Shown: positions 34,884 to 43,926, counted from the stretch's first letter. The stretch is DNA of 64,000 bases from Streptomyces sp. SS1-1 (GCF_008973465.1 NZ_WBXN01000004.1:2480001-2544000); one strand, 5' to 3'. Program-made: numbers and translations. Notes: a model not told the origin generated them from the letters alone.

Positions 34884-37115
34884 TCACCTCGCCGGCGACC
34901 CCACCCCCATCACCCTCCCGTACTGCTCCCGGACCTCCCGGTACCGCAGCAGCTCCGCCGCCACCGGATCCAGCACCCGGGCCCGCCCGCACCCGGCCGC
35001 CGCCTCCCGCAACCGCCGTTCCGCCTCCTGGCCGTAGCGTCGCGCGGGTCCGCGGGCCGCCATCCGGCACCCCCACTCGACGAGCGGCCCGCCGATGATG
35101 CCGGCCACCATCAGCAGCACCGGCACGCCCAGGTTGGGCGCCGTGACGCCGATGATCTGCGCCGCCAGCCAGAGCCCGCCGACGACCTGGAGGATCGTCA
35201 TGGACGCCTGCACCAGCACGGCCGCCGGCCACCAGCCCGGCCGCGGCGGCCGCCCGGGCGGCAGTCCGGCCCTCGCCCCGAGGTCGTCCAGCGCCTCGGG
35301 CAACCCCTGGGCACCCCGTACGGCCGCCTCACGCACGGCCTGCGCCCAGGGTGTGGGAAGCCCGGCCGACGCCTGCTCCGCGACCGTCCGCACCGCCTGC
35401 TCGACCCGCTGACGTGCCGTGGCCTCCTCGTCCGCCTGGACGCGCGGGGAGAGCCGTCCGGTCGTCGACTCGCCCCGGTCCTGGTACCACCGCCACAGCC
35501 GCAGCCAGGGCGTCCCGCACGCGCGGTTGGCGTGGCGCAGCCAGGCCCGCTCGGCGGCCTCGCCCGCCGCGGTGGCTCCGATGGCGTCGGCGAGCCGGGC
35601 GGAGAACTCGTCCCGCGCCTCCTCGCTGAGACCCGTCCGCCGGCTCGCCGCGTAGACCGGCCGCAGCCGCCACCCGGCGGAGTCCACGTCGGCGGCGATC
35701 CGGCGCGCCGCGGCACCCCGTTCCGCCACGAACTGCCCGAGCGCGTCCCGCAGATCGCCGACGCCCTCCCCGGTCAGCGCGGAGAGCGCGAGCACGACGG
35801 CACCCGGCTCCCCGTGCTCGCCCAGCGCGATGCCGTCCTCGTCGAGGAGCCGCCGCAGATCGTCGAGGACCTGGTCGGTCGCCTCCCCCGGCAGCCGGTC
35901 GACCTGGTTCAGGACGACGAACATGATCTCGGCGTGTCCGGCCATGGGCCGCAGATAACGCTCGTGCAGTACGGCGTCCGCGTACTTCTCCGGGTCGACC
36001 ACCCAGATGACCGCGTCCACGAGCCCCAGCACCCGGTCCACCTGTTCGCGATGCTGGACGGCCGCCGAGTCGTGGTCCGGCAGGTCGACCAGCACGAGTC
36101 CGCGCAGCTGGCCGTCGGCCGCCGCGTTCTGCGCGGGCCGGCGGCGCAGCCGGGGCGGGATGCCGAGGCGGTCGATGAGCCCCGCCGCGCCGTCGCTCCA
36201 GCTGCACGCGAGCGGCGAGGAGGTCGTCGGCCGCCGTACGCCGGTCTCGGAGATCGTGACGCCGGCGAGCGCGTTGAACAGCTGGGACTTGCCACTGCCG
36301 GTCGCACCCGCGAGGGCGACGACCGTGTGCTGCCCGGACAGCCTGCGGCGAGCGGCCGCCTCGTCGAGGACCCGTCCGGCCTCGGAGAGCGTCCGGTGGT
36401 CGAGCCGCGCACGGGACAGGCCGACGAGCTCACGCAGGGCGTCGAGCCGGGAGCGCAGCGGCCCGTCGTAGGCGAGCGGCGTCACGGCGTGCGGCGACAC
36501 GGAGACGCGGGGCTCCATGATCGCGGTCTGCTCGGTGCCGGTCGTCTCGTTGACGCGCCGCGCGATCAGGCCGTCGTCCCAGGGCGTCGAGGAGTCCGTG
36601 CCCCCTGCGGGAGACGCTCCGGAGGGGGAGCCGTCGGCAGCCGTGTGTGCCGAGGACGATCCGCCGGCACCCTGCGCGGTTTCGCTCCGCGCGGACGTCG
36701 GTTCTGCCTCCGGCCGCCCCCCGGGCTCGGGTACGCCGACGGGCTGGCCGGGAGCACCTTCGGACTCCGGCGTCTCGACGGCCGTACGACCCCGTGCCTC
36801 TACGGCGATCCCGCGCGCGGGATCGCTGTCGGCCGCCACACGCGTGTGGCCGTCGTCCGTGGGCCCGCCGCCCGCCGGGACCTCCCGCTTCAGGGGCTTC
36901 CTCCAGAGCTTGCGCCGCTCCGGTTCCTGGCCGCCGGCGTCGTCCGCACCGGGCCGGTCCACCGCGCGCGTGCCCCCGGCAGGGAGGCCGTCCGCCGGTG
37001 AGGCACCGCGCGGGGCGCTCTCTCCGGCGACGCCGTGGCCTCCGTGGCCGGTGTGGCCCCCGTCCTCCTGCTGATCGGCGTGTTCCGTGTGGTCCTGGTC
37101 AGTGACGGCAGTCAC
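34884..37115 (-). CDS. dynB: dynamin-like GTPase DynB
   Basis: 743 residues from GTG 37115 behind AAGGAGAGG. An N-terminal disordered, Gly/Pro/Glu-rich region of about 200 residues precedes the GTPase: P-loop GATGSGKSQLF, switch II VDLPDHDSA, G4 NQVD, G5-like LSALTGEG. A helical region and two hydrophobic helices follow (WWPAAVLVQASMTILQVVGG and VTAPNLGVPVLLMVAGIIGG), which should place it in the membrane. In S. venezuelae, DynA and DynB form an operon and stabilise Z-rings at sporulation septa, DynB being the membrane-embedded one. The assignment rests on that operon match. Confidence 0.85.
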   Translation of the reverse strand: MTAVTDQDHTEHADQQEDGGHTGHGGHGVAGESAPRGASPADGLPAGGTRAVDRPGADDAGGQEPERRKLWRKPLKREVPAGGGPTDDGHTRVAADSDPARGIAVEARGRTAVETPESEGAPGQPVGVPEPGGRPEAEPTSARSETAQGAGGSSSAHTAADGSPSGASPAGGTDSSTPWDDGLIARRVNETTGTEQTAIMEPRVSVSPHAVTPLAYDGPLRSRLDALRELVGLSRARLDHRTLSEAGRVLDEAAARRRLSGQHTVVALAGATGSGKSQLFNALAGVTISETGVRRPTTSSPLACSWSDGAAGLIDRLGIPPRLRRRPAQNAAADGQLRGLVLVDLPDHDSAAVQHREQVDRVLGLVDAVIWVVDPEKYADAVLHERYLRPMAGHAEIMFVVLNQVDRLPGEATDQVLDDLRRLLDEDGIALGEHGEPGAVVLALSALTGEGVGDLRDALGQFVAERGAAARRIAADVDSAGWRLRPVYAASRRTGLSEEARDEFSARLADAIGATAAGEAAERAWLRHANRACGTPWLRLWRWYQDRGESTTGRLSPRVQADEEATARQRVEQAVRTVAEQASAGLPTPWAQAVREAAVRGAQGLPEALDDLGARAGLPPGRPPRPGWWPAAVLVQASMTILQVVGGLWLAAQIIGVTAPNLGVPVLLMVAGIIGGPLVEWGCRMAARGPARRYGQEAERRLREAAAGCGRARVLDPVAAELLRYREVREQYGRVMGVGSPAR

Positions 37116-37118
37116 CGG

Positions 37119-38726
37119 TCACCTCTCCTTCTGCAGTACGGACAACGCGGCGATGAGTTCGGCCTGGGGGTCGGGATGGACCTCCAGGGCGTCGAGCGGG
37201 GCGAGGCGGCGCTCACGTTCGCTGAGCATGACCCGGTCCAGGTGCTCGTTGAGCAGCCGTCCGGCGCGGTCGCGCAGCCGCAGCGCCCCGTGGGCCCCGA
37301 TCCGCTCGGCGAGCCCCTCCCCGGCGGACCGTGCCCGGCGCCCGCCGAGCAGCGCCGTGGCGACGAGCGCGGTGACGACCTCGGGGTCCGGGGCGACGCT
37401 GCGGTCGAGCTCGGTGACCTCGTCCTCGGCGTACTCCTCCAGCTCCCGGCGCCACCGCCGTACCGCCACGCCGATGCGGTGCTCCACGCTCTCGGGCTTG
37501 GGGTCCCGGGCCGTCAGCTCGGGCGCGCCGGCCGCCGGTTCGCGCCGCCAGGCGTCGTCGACACGCTCGTCGGCGGCGGTGACGGCGCACAGCAGCAGGG
37601 TGCTGAGGCTTTCGACGAGCGAGTCGAGGAGTTCCCCGGCGGTGCAGTCGAGGGGGAAGGCCCGCCACCGCTTCAGGGCGTCGCCGGCGAGCACGGCACC
37701 GGCCTGGAGACGGCCACGCACGCGTGCGTACTCGCTGTCGTACGCGGCGTCGACCGCGCCGGTCAGCCGGAGCGCGGCGGCGTACTGGGCGGCCGCGGCA
37801 CCGGCCAGCTCGGGCATGCGGGCCTTGAGGGAGTCGAGCAGGCCGTTGGCGGTACGGGCCATGGCGTGGGTCCTGGCCGCCGGGTCCTGGACCTGATGGG
37901 TGAGCCAGGTGCGCAGCGACGCCACGGCGGTGGCCGGGAGCAGTCCGCCGCCCCAGGCCGACTCGGGCAGTTCCGGGACGGTGAAGCGGGGCACCTCGCC
38001 GAGCCCGGCCTTGGTGAGCAGGGCGCCGTACTGCCGGGACACCTCGGCGACGACCTGGTGGGGGACCCGGTCCAGGACGGTCACGAGGGTGGCGTCGTAC
38101 TCCTTGGCGGTGCGCAGCAGGTGCCACGGCACGGCGTCGGCGTACCGGGCGGCGGTCGTCACCATGATCCAGATGTCGGCCGCGCAGATGAGCTCGGCGG
38201 CCAGGGCGCGGTTGTCCGCGATCAGGGAGTCGATGTCGGGCGCGTCGAGGAGGGCGAGGCCGGCCGGGAGCGTGTCCGCGGTCTCGATCCGCAGGACGCG
38301 CTCGGCCTCCTCACCGGGCGGCATCAGCTCCTCGGCCGGGTCCTGTTCGGGGGCCCACACGCGCGTGAGGTCGGGTAGGACACGCATTCCGCTGAACCAG
38401 TGATGGTCCTCCGGATGGCAGACCAGCACCGGGGTGCGGGTCGTCGGTCGCAACACCCCCGCTTCGGTCACGCGCCGGCCGACGAGGGAGTTGACGAGCG
38501 TCGACTTGCCGGCGCCGGTGGACCCGCCCACCACGGCCAGGAGCGGCGCTTCGGGCTCTCTGAGGCGGGGCACCAGATAGTCGTCGAGCTGGGCGAGCAG
38601 TTCGTCACGGTTGGCACGCGCGCGTGGCGCCCCTGCCAGGGGCAGCGGGAAGCGTGCGGCCGCGACACGGTCGCGCAGGGCGGAAAGTGCGTCGAGCAGC
38701 TGAGGCCGTACGTCCAAGGTCACCAC
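37119..38726 (-). CDS. dynA: dynamin-like GTPase DynA
   Basis: 535 residues from GTG 38726. The in-frame ORF continues upstream, but the chosen start lies about 10 nt below a probable transcript start. The GTPase has P-loop [10 protein letters not shown], switch [11 protein letters not shown]4-like VLDRVPH, and a long helical middle/effector region ([20 protein letters not shown] onward). There is no clear transmembrane helix, so membrane association may come through DynB. The stop is 3 nt before the dynB GTG, so they are co-translated. It functions in septum formation during sporulation by homology to S. venezuelae DynA. Confidence 0.83.
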   Translation of the reverse strand: MVTLDVRPQLLDALSALRDRVAAARFPLPLAGAPRARANRDELLAQLDDYLVPRLREPEAPLLAVVGGSTGAGKSTLVNSLVGRRVTEAGVLRPTTRTPVLVCHPEDHHWFSGMRVLPDLTRVWAPEQDPAEELMPPGEEAERVLRIETADTLPAGLALLDAPDIDSLIADNRALAAELICAADIWIMVTTAARYADAVPWHLLRTAKEYDATLVTVLDRVPHQVVAEVSRQYGALLTKAGLGEVPRFTVPELPESAWGGGLLPATAVASLRTWLTHQVQDPAARTHAMARTANGLLDSLKARMPELAGAAAAQYAAALRLTGAVDAAYDSEYARVRGRLQAGAVLAGDALKRWRAFPLDCTAGELLDSLVESLSTLLLCAVTAADERVDDAWRREPAAGAPELTARDPKPESVEHRIGVAVRRWRRELEEYAEDEVTELDRSVAPDPEVVTALVATALLGGRRARSAGEGLAERIGAHGALRLRDRAGRLLNEHLDRVMLSERERRLAPLDALEVHPDPQAELIAALSVLQKER

Positions 38727-39047
38727 ATGCGAAGAATGCCCAATTTTAGGGGATTTCTGAAGCATATGGCCATGTCTGCGTGCCGATAGGACACAAGGGA
38801 CGGAAGGGGCGACCGGGACAGAGGCATAGTCCAGGCATAACGAGTGCACAACACCCGGTGCGCGAGAGGCCAAAAGCAGTGCACGATTCGTACCTGCCTG
38901 CGATTATCAGGACCGCTTCACCGAACCTCCACATCGAGCCACGGAGGCGAAGCGGCAGGGACACGGATGCGGGAGCCCTATCCTTGTCCCCGGCAACGTC
39001 ACGGAACGGCCCACACCCGGGCACCACGAACGAGGCCACCACAACCG
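38727..39047. promoter_or_regulatory. divergent region: dynA promoter and tRNA-Arg upstream region
   Basis: 321 nt between dynA (minus) and tRNA-Arg (plus). On the minus strand TAAAAT at 38743-38748 is a strong -10 box about 17 nt from the dynA GTG; a matching -35 is not evident, so an alternative sigma or activator may be used. On the plus strand a TATCCT at 38979-38984 may serve the tRNA gene. No ORF here is convincing. Confidence 0.45.
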
Positions 39048-39120
39048 GCCCCCGTAGCTCAGTGGATAGAGCAGGCGCCTTCTAAGCGCTTGGCCGCAGG
39101 TTCGAGTCCTGCCGGGGGCG
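39048..39120 (+). tRNA. tRNA-Arg (anticodon TCT)
   Basis: A canonical cloverleaf: acceptor GCCCCCG/CGGGGGC, D arm GCTC-AGTGGATA-GAGC, A26, anticodon arm GGCGC-CTTCTAA-GCGCT with TCT anticodon, variable loop TGGCC, T arm GCAGG-TTCGAGT-CCTGC, discriminator G. CCA is not encoded. It decodes AGA, a rare codon in this GC-rich genome. An intrinsic terminator follows 10 nt later. Confidence 0.97.
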
Positions 39121-39129
39121 CCCAGTCTC

Positions 39130-39154
39130 CGCCCTCCCTCGGGAGGGCGTTTTT
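39130..39154 (+). terminator. intrinsic terminator of tRNA-Arg
   Basis: CGCCCTCCC and GGGAGGGCG form a 9-bp stem around TC, followed by TTTTT. It is a textbook rho-independent terminator, unusual for its T run in this genome. Confidence 0.9.
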
Positions 39155-39344
39155 GCTGTTCAGGGCGGGTGTGGCAGCACTGCGTCGGGCAGACCTCCGC
39201 GGCTTCGCGCCGCCTCTTCCGGAGCTGCTGTCCGGGTGGATCACCTGTTCGCAGCACTGATCGTCGGCATCGGCTTCCGCATCGGCATCGACATCGGCAG
39301 GCTCACGTCCCCCAGCAGCCCTCCACGTTCCACGGCCGGGCGGG

Positions 39345-40007
39345 TCACGAGCCGCGGGGAGTCACCAGGCCTGACTCGTAGGCCAGGACCACCAGTTGGG
39401 CGCGGTCGCGGGCGTGGAGTTTGGTCATGGCACGGTTGATGTGCGTCTTCGCGGTCGCCGGGCTGATGAACAGGTGGTCGGCGATCTCGGTGTTCGACAG
39501 GCCCTGTGCGGCCAGGGCGACGGCCTCGCGTTCGCGGCCGGTGAGGATCTCCAGCCCCTTGCCGAGGCGCGTGGGCGGCGGCTGGGTGATGTACCGGCCG
39601 ATGAGCTTGCGGGTGAGGGCGGGCGCGAGCAGCGCGTCGCCGCGGGACGCCACGCGTACGGCGTGCACGAAGTCCTCCGGCAGGACGTCCTTGACCAGGA
39701 AGCCGGCGGCACCCGCCCGCAGCGCGTCGAAGACGTACTCGTCCATGCCGTAGTTGGTCAGCATGACGACGTGTACGCCGGCCAGCGCGGGGTCCGCGGC
39801 GATGCGCCGTGTGGCTTCGATGCCGTCCATGGAGGGCATCCGGATGTCGATGAGCGCGACGTCGGGCAGTAGTTCCTTGACGAGCGCGAGGCCCTCGCCC
39901 CCGTCGGCTGCCTCGCCCACCACCTCGATGTCGTCCTCGAGGTCGAGCAGCGCGCGGAACCCGCTGCGGATGAGCGGCTGGTCATCGATGAGGAGGACTC
40001 TGATCAC
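39345..40007 (-). CDS. LuxR/NarL-family response regulator
   Basis: 220 residues from GTG 40007, overlapping the kinase stop by 4 nt. The receiver has the acidic pair LLIDDQ, the phospho-acceptor Asp in ALIDIRMPSMDG, the Thr in VVMLTNYG and Lys in FLVKDVL. The C-terminal HTH is LuxR type (LTGREREAVALAAQGLSNTE, IADHLFISPATAKTHINRAM). It is a DNA-binding output partner of the adjacent histidine kinase. The targets are unknown; autoregulation through the repeats upstream of the operon is plausible. Confidence 0.92.
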   Translation of the reverse strand: MIRVLLIDDQPLIRSGFRALLDLEDDIEVVGEAADGGEGLALVKELLPDVALIDIRMPSMDGIEATRRIAADPALAGVHVVMLTNYGMDEYVFDALRAGAAGFLVKDVLPEDFVHAVRVASRGDALLAPALTRKLIGRYITQPPPTRLGKGLEILTGREREAVALAAQGLSNTEIADHLFISPATAKTHINRAMTKLHARDRAQLVVLAYESGLVTPRGS

Positions 40008-41131
40008 GGCGCTTCCTCCGTGGGGAGTTCCGCCTGGACGGTGAAGCCGCCCGCGCCGCGCGGTTCGGCGCGCAGGCGGCCGCCGAGGGCCGAGACGCGT
40101 TCGCGCATGCCGAGCAGTCCGAGGCCAGGAGTCGGTGCCGGGTGCACGGTGCTCCTTCCGTCGTCGTCGACCTGGACTCGGAGGCCGTCCGGCCGGTAGT
40201 CGATGAGCACCGCGGCCGTGGTGGCGGAGGCGTGCCGGGCGACGTTGGTGAGCGACTCCTGGACGATCCGGTACGCGGTGCGGCTCACGGCGTCCGGCAC
40301 CGCGCGCGGATGCCCTTCGACGGTCAGCGTCGTCTCCAGCCCGGTCCCTTGGAAGCTTTTCACCAGGTCGGGGACGTGGTCGAGTCCTGGGGGCGGGGCG
40401 GTGTCGTCGTCACGGAGTGCCTCGAGGGTCGCTCGTAGCTCCCGGCTCGCCTCCCGGCCGGCCTGCTGGATCGCGAGCAGGGTCTCTGGCACCTGCTCGC
40501 CCCGGCGCCGGGCCACGTGGACGGCCACCTCGGACTGCACCTTGATCACCGAGATCTGGTGGGTGAGCGAGTCGTGGAGCTCGCGCGCGATGCGCAACCG
40601 CTCCTCGTCGGCACGGCGGAGCGCGGTCTCCTCGCGGGTTCGCTCGGCTTCGTCCGCTCGCCGTTCGGCCTGTCGCACCGCCTCTCCGGCGGCGAAGGCG
40701 GCGATCAGCCAGGCCAGTTCCAGGGTGTGCCGGGCCTGCGTCACGACCTCGCGTGCGACCCAGTCGTGGGAGAACCCGGCCGTGAGGTGGAGCGCGATCA
40801 GCAGGCCTACGGAGACAGCCAGGGTGACGGAGCGGTGCCCGGCTCGTACGGAGGTGTAGACGGCGACCAGGTAGGAGACGGCGAGCGCCTCGAACCCGGC
40901 CCCGAGGTAGCCCACCGCGCACAGTCCCGTGATGGCCAGGACCACCAGCGGCGCCCGGCGGCGCGCGCCCAGTGCCAGACCTCCGGCCGCCAGCAGTACG
41001 GAACCGAGCAGCTCACGTCCCCCGGACGGGTGTGGCCCGGACAGCCCGGTGCCGAGCATCAGCGCCGCCACGGCCAGGGCGGTCGCCCCGTCGGTGACGC
41101 CGGCTGGGACAGCGAACCGTCCTCTCTTCAT
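40004..41131 (-). CDS. sensor histidine kinase (HisKA_3/NarL-type)
   Basis: 375 residues from ATG 41131 (MKRGRFAVPAG); the ORF extends further but without an RBS. The N-terminal half has about five membrane helices without a large extracytoplasmic loop (ALAVAALMLGTGL, LLGSVLLAAGGLALG, LVVLAITGLCAVGYLG, VTLAVSVGLLIALHL, LELAWLIAAFAAGE). Dimerisation and phosphoacceptor follow (RIARELHDSLTHQISVIKVQ, His in ELHDS), then the ATPase with TAYRIVQESLTNVARHA and GLGLLGMRERV. It is membrane-located; the stimulus is unknown and may be membrane-intrinsic. Confidence 0.9.
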   Translation of the reverse strand: MKRGRFAVPAGVTDGATALAVAALMLGTGLSGPHPSGGRELLGSVLLAAGGLALGARRRAPLVVLAITGLCAVGYLGAGFEALAVSYLVAVYTSVRAGHRSVTLAVSVGLLIALHLTAGFSHDWVAREVVTQARHTLELAWLIAAFAAGEAVRQAERRADEAERTREETALRRADEERLRIARELHDSLTHQISVIKVQSEVAVHVARRRGEQVPETLLAIQQAGREASRELRATLEALRDDDTAPPPGLDHVPDLVKSFQGTGLETTLTVEGHPRAVPDAVSRTAYRIVQESLTNVARHASATTAAVLIDYRPDGLRVQVDDDGRSTVHPAPTPGLGLLGMRERVSALGGRLRAEPRGAGGFTVQAELPTEEAP

Positions 41132-41180
41132 GGATGCACCGTAACGGGATGGGGTGGTGAGCGAGTCCGGCTCACGGACG

Positions 41181-41239
41181 AGCGGTCGGCTACCACCGAT
41201 GCGGTAGCCGACCGCTGCCTGCCGCCGGTGCGGTAGCCG
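41181..41239. promoter_or_regulatory. 14-bp inverted repeat plus direct repeat upstream of kinase
   Basis: AGCGGTCGGCTACC (41181-41194) and GGTAGCCGACCGCT (41203-41216) are perfect inverted repeats with an 8-nt spacer. GCGGTAGCCG occurs at 41201-41210 and again at 41230-41239. The cluster lies 50-108 nt upstream of the kinase start and is a candidate binding site for the cognate regulator or an RNA leader stem. Confidence 0.5.
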
Positions 41240-41361
41240 GATGCCGCGGCGGCGGCAGCGGAAAGTGCCCGCGCCTGCTGGACGACCCGCCGGCGAGCGG
41301 CGAGCACGCTGTGAGGGACATCCGGCCGTACCGGCGAGGAGCAAAAGCGAAGGAGGGCGTC

Positions 41362-41739
41362 ATGAGCGCCTCAGCAGTACTGATCGCGGCCGCCGAGGGC
41401 GGGATCATCGGCGACGGGCGGACGGGGGCCAACCTGGCCCTCGGGGCGGGGGCACTGGGGCTGGCCATCGGCTGGCTGGTTCTGAGCCGCGTCGGCCGCC
41501 GGCGGACGAGTGCCGGCCACGCACGCACCGGTGGGTGGGCGGCCATCGTGGTGGGAACAGTTGGAACGGCCCTCGCGGTCCTCCACCTGGCCACGGCCAG
41601 CGGCGGTCCCGGTACCGGCAACGGAGTCGTCGGCGCCGTTGTCGCCGTTCCGCTGGGGCTCGGCGCGGTGTTCCTCGGGCACCGGGCTCTGACTCGCTTC
41701 AGCGGCTCGGGCTCGCGGGCGGAGGGGACGACCGCCTGA
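41362..41739 (+). CDS. small membrane protein divergent from the two-component system
   Basis: 125 residues from ATG 41362, with AAGGAGG 5 nt upstream, a very good RBS. Three or four hydrophobic stretches are visible (VLIAAAEGGIIGD, NLALGAGALGLAIGWLVLSRV, WAAIVVGTVGTALAVLHLAT, VVGAVVAVPLGLGAVFLGHR) with a short basic loop RVGRRRTS. I think it belongs to a DUF6223-like actinobacterial family, but that is recollection. It is divergently transcribed from the sensor kinase and shares its control region with the inverted repeat, so it may be a regulatory target. Confidence 0.7.
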   Translation: MSASAVLIAAAEGGIIGDGRTGANLALGAGALGLAIGWLVLSRVGRRRTSAGHARTGGWAAIVVGTVGTALAVLHLATASGGPGTGNGVVGAVVAVPLGLGAVFLGHRALTRFSGSGSRAEGTTA

Positions 41740-41893
41740 ACGGGCGTGCGGTCAGGGTGAGCGTTGCACAGGGCTGCACGGCCGCGAGGTCGCGAGGCCG
41801 CGAGGCCGCGAGGCCGCAAGACTCCGGACGGTGTCATCAGTCGGCCCCCCCTCGCGCAGCCCCGTGATCGAACCCGTAAGGCAGGTGCCGAAC

Positions 41894-42004
41894 CTACTTC
41901 CGGCGCTGGAAGTACAGACCGACCGCCAGCACGATGAGGACGGCGACCACGAAGGCCCCCACCGTGGTCGCGGCGTCGTACGACTTATAGACCAGAGCAA
42001 GCAT
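41894..42004 (-). CDS. possible 36-residue single-helix membrane peptide
   Basis: The reading frame from ATG 42004 encodes a short polar start (MLALVYKSYDAATT), one helix (VGAFVVAVLIVLAVGLYF) and QRRK. This is the layout of many small actinobacterial membrane proteins. No good RBS precedes the ATG, and an in-frame extension to 42109 exists. The call rests only on hydropathy. Confidence 0.33.
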   Translation of the reverse strand: MLALVYKSYDAATTVGAFVVAVLIVLAVGLYFQRRK

Positions 42005-42316
42005 GCTCAAGCGGATACCCGGTAAGGGTGGCCGTAGCCGTTGGACACTGGCGGCCGGTTTCACGGCCTCGGGCAGCCCTGCGCGCCGAACTGCCAAGAA
42101 CGTGCCCACCAGCGGGCCCTGACCGTCTTCCTCGACCAGTTCCCTCAGACCGGGTTGATCTGGGGCGACGGGGACTCAACCACCCGGCCGCCAAAGGCGA
42201 CCGGGCGCCACCGCCTCGAGGCATCCATGGAGTGCCCGGTGGGCGCGGCTCCGACAGGAACTGTTCCAGAACGCGACCACCACCCTGGCCGGCCTGGGTG
42301 GCATCCTCGCCTCACG
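42005..42316. other. 312-nt stretch without supported gene
   Basis: Reading frames here lack third-position GC bias and RBSs. I see no strong hairpin or repeat. It may contain remnants of degraded genes, given the patchy coding on both sides. Confidence 0.3.
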
Positions 42317-42754
42317 TCAGGTGTGGCGTCCACCCTGCAACCCTCGTTCGGCGAGGGCTGGTAGGAACCCACGGTGAGACTGGGCCGTCCCTGCACCGTA
42401 CGAGCCGGATCGGCGGCCAGCGATCAGGTCAGTGGATGTGAAGCCTGCGGACCGGTCGAGGTGGAGCGGGGATCCCTGTGCCGTCGGTGTCCAACCCGCG
42501 CGCAGGGCAAGGCGAACAGCGGCGGCAACGGCGGACGGCAGTACTGGGCGAGCCTCGAGGGTGAGCCAGTTGCTCGGATGGGGTTGGTCGGTGGTGACCA
42601 CGAGCGTCATGCCCGGGGTGTCCGCGTGCTCGACGGCGAACGTGCACGGCGACCAGGTCAGCCCCTGGGAGTACGTCGGTCTGCCGCGCAGCCGCCAGCG
42701 ATAGGCCGTGCCGTCGACGACGATCCGTCGTGATCCTTTGCGGACCAGTGCCAT
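42317..42754 (-). CDS. conserved Streptomyces hypothetical protein (MALVRKGSRRIVVDG type)
   Basis: 145 residues from ATG 42754, with GGAG just upstream. It opens MALVRKGSRRIVVDGTAYRW, a start I recognise from a family of short Streptomyces proteins of unknown function, often present in several copies. It continues with a beta-rich core (TFAVEHADTPGMTLVVTTDQ, HPSNWLTLEARPVLPSAVAA). Relatives, as I recall, end shortly after the HLDRSAGF segment; here about 35 extra residues with a different character follow, suggesting read-through after loss of the original stop. No function is proposed. Confidence 0.68.
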   Translation of the reverse strand: MALVRKGSRRIVVDGTAYRWRLRGRPTYSQGLTWSPCTFAVEHADTPGMTLVVTTDQPHPSNWLTLEARPVLPSAVAAAVRLALRAGWTPTAQGSPLHLDRSAGFTSTDLIAGRRSGSYGAGTAQSHRGFLPALAERGLQGGRHT

Positions 42755-42835
42755 GACTCCGCCTTCCAGCAGCAGGTGCGGAACTCCCTTGACACGGTTG
42801 TGCCGTGGGTGAGGTGATGCACGGGTCGTGATCTT

Positions 42836-43153
42836 GTGGGGGGTTTTGCTTTGCCGTACCTGGCCGTACCGCTCGCCGCTGTCGCCGGGACACCGGGCGA
42901 GCATCTTCAACTGGCGGCCTTCACTGCCGTGGCCGCTGCCTTCTTCATATGGCTGGGGCGCCGGCAGCGAAGCACCGGGCGTAACCTGCTCACCTCGGGT
43001 GAGACGATGAGAACGGCCGATCGGCTCATCCCGCCGGCGCCTCCGAGCCGCGGTCACCGCGCGGCCGGGCTCCTATGGATCGGCGTCGGCGGCATCTTCG
43101 TCCTGCCGGCCGTGTTCAATCTCGTCGCGGCGATCCGCGGATTCTTCGGCTGA
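42836..43153 (+). CDS. possible small membrane protein
   Basis: 105 residues from GTG 42836, start uncertain. Two hydrophobic segments are visible: LQLAAFTAVAAAFFIWLG and RAAGLLWIGVGGIFVLPAVF. No motif or RBS is convincing. It is divergent from the preceding hypothetical and converges on the YCII gene. GC3 bias is moderate in the second half only, so the true gene may be shorter. Confidence 0.4.
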   Translation: MGGFALPYLAVPLAAVAGTPGEHLQLAAFTAVAAAFFIWLGRRQRSTGRNLLTSGETMRTADRLIPPAPPSRGHRAAGLLWIGVGGIFVLPAVFNLVAAIRGFFG

Positions 43154-43156
43154 GCG

Positions 43157-43702
43157 TCACGAGGGCCTGCCTCCGAACTGCCAGTCGTGGACCTCGATGT
43201 CGGCGTACCGGCCAGGGGTGAGGACAGCGCGTGCCGCCTCCGGGTCCGGCGCCCGGAGCAGCGCAGCCGTGCCCAGCCACGCGGTGCCGTCGTCGGACAG
43301 GAGCGGTCCGTAGGCGATCAGTTCGTCCCGGTCGGCCGGCACGGCGAGGTCGGCGGGCTGCCCGGAGCCGAGGCCGAGCACGAGGTAGCGGTTGCCGCCG
43401 GTCCGCCCGCCGGGGAAGTCCCACATGGTGCGCCCCAGCAGGTTGCGCCACCGTCGGAGCAGCACGTCCCGGTACACACCGGCCTGGTAGGTGGGCTCGT
43501 CGAAGGCGAACGCGCGGGCGGTGGCGGGGTCGGGCAGGTCGATGATGTGGACGCTGCCGGTGGGTGTGTCGCCGACGTAGGTCGGGCCGCGGGCGATCAG
43601 TTCCTTCGCGTACCGGTCCATGTAGGACCAGTGGTCCTCCCGCATCTCTTCGCGCAGCGTCGTGGAACCGGCCCGGTCGCGGTGGTAGCAGAAGAACTCC
43701 AT
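43157..43702 (-). CDS. YCII-related domain protein
   Basis: 181 residues from ATG 43702 (MEFFCYHRDRAGS). The ferredoxin-like YCII fold appears twice: residues 1-90 with RPTYVGDTPTGSVHIIDLPD-like strands and YAKELIARGPTY, then a second copy ending DPEAARAVLTPGRYADIEVH. The His/Asp pair typical of YCII enzymes is present in the first half (REDHWSYMDRY). Members are small enzymes or dehydrochlorinase relatives of mostly unknown substrate. It has no operon partner. Confidence 0.75.
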   Translation of the reverse strand: MEFFCYHRDRAGSTTLREEMREDHWSYMDRYAKELIARGPTYVGDTPTGSVHIIDLPDPATARAFAFDEPTYQAGVYRDVLLRRWRNLLGRTMWDFPGGRTGGNRYLVLGLGSGQPADLAVPADRDELIAYGPLLSDDGTAWLGTAALLRAPDPEAARAVLTPGRYADIEVHDWQFGGRPS

Positions 43703-43825
43703 GTCCGCACTCTGACGCACCGGCGCCGTACGTGCAGACAAATTACCGGCGTCTGCGATGAGCGGCCTCCCGAGAGGCTGCCACCTGTAGATCGCGCTCA
43801 AGTCCGGCGTGGCCGCAGGCAGCGA

Positions 43826-43864
43826 ACGGCTCCCGAGACGGGAACGAACTGTCCCGGGAGCCGT
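43826..43864 (-). terminator. hairpin after small membrane protein gene
   Basis: ACGGCTCCCG (43826-43835) pairs perfectly with CGGGAGCCGT (43855-43864); a further inner complementarity lies in the loop. It is about 60 nt below the stop of the minus-strand gene at 43927. Confidence 0.5.
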
Positions 43865-43926
43865 GCCGACTGACTGCTCGGAAGCGGAGTATCCCGGGGA
43901 CCCGGTGGGTCCGCTTCACCTGCCCC

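Noticed and set aside
38780..39260. Short plus-strand frames around tRNA-Arg
   Set aside because: They run through the tRNA and terminator and lack RBS and coding bias.
39048..39400. tRNA-Arg as a possible integration site
   Set aside because: No integrase, no direct copy of the tRNA 3' end and no compositional island follow; the tRNA is followed at once by its own terminator.
42001..42015. GAGCA/TGCTC mini-hairpin near the 36-residue ORF
   Set aside because: Five pairs only; expected by chance.
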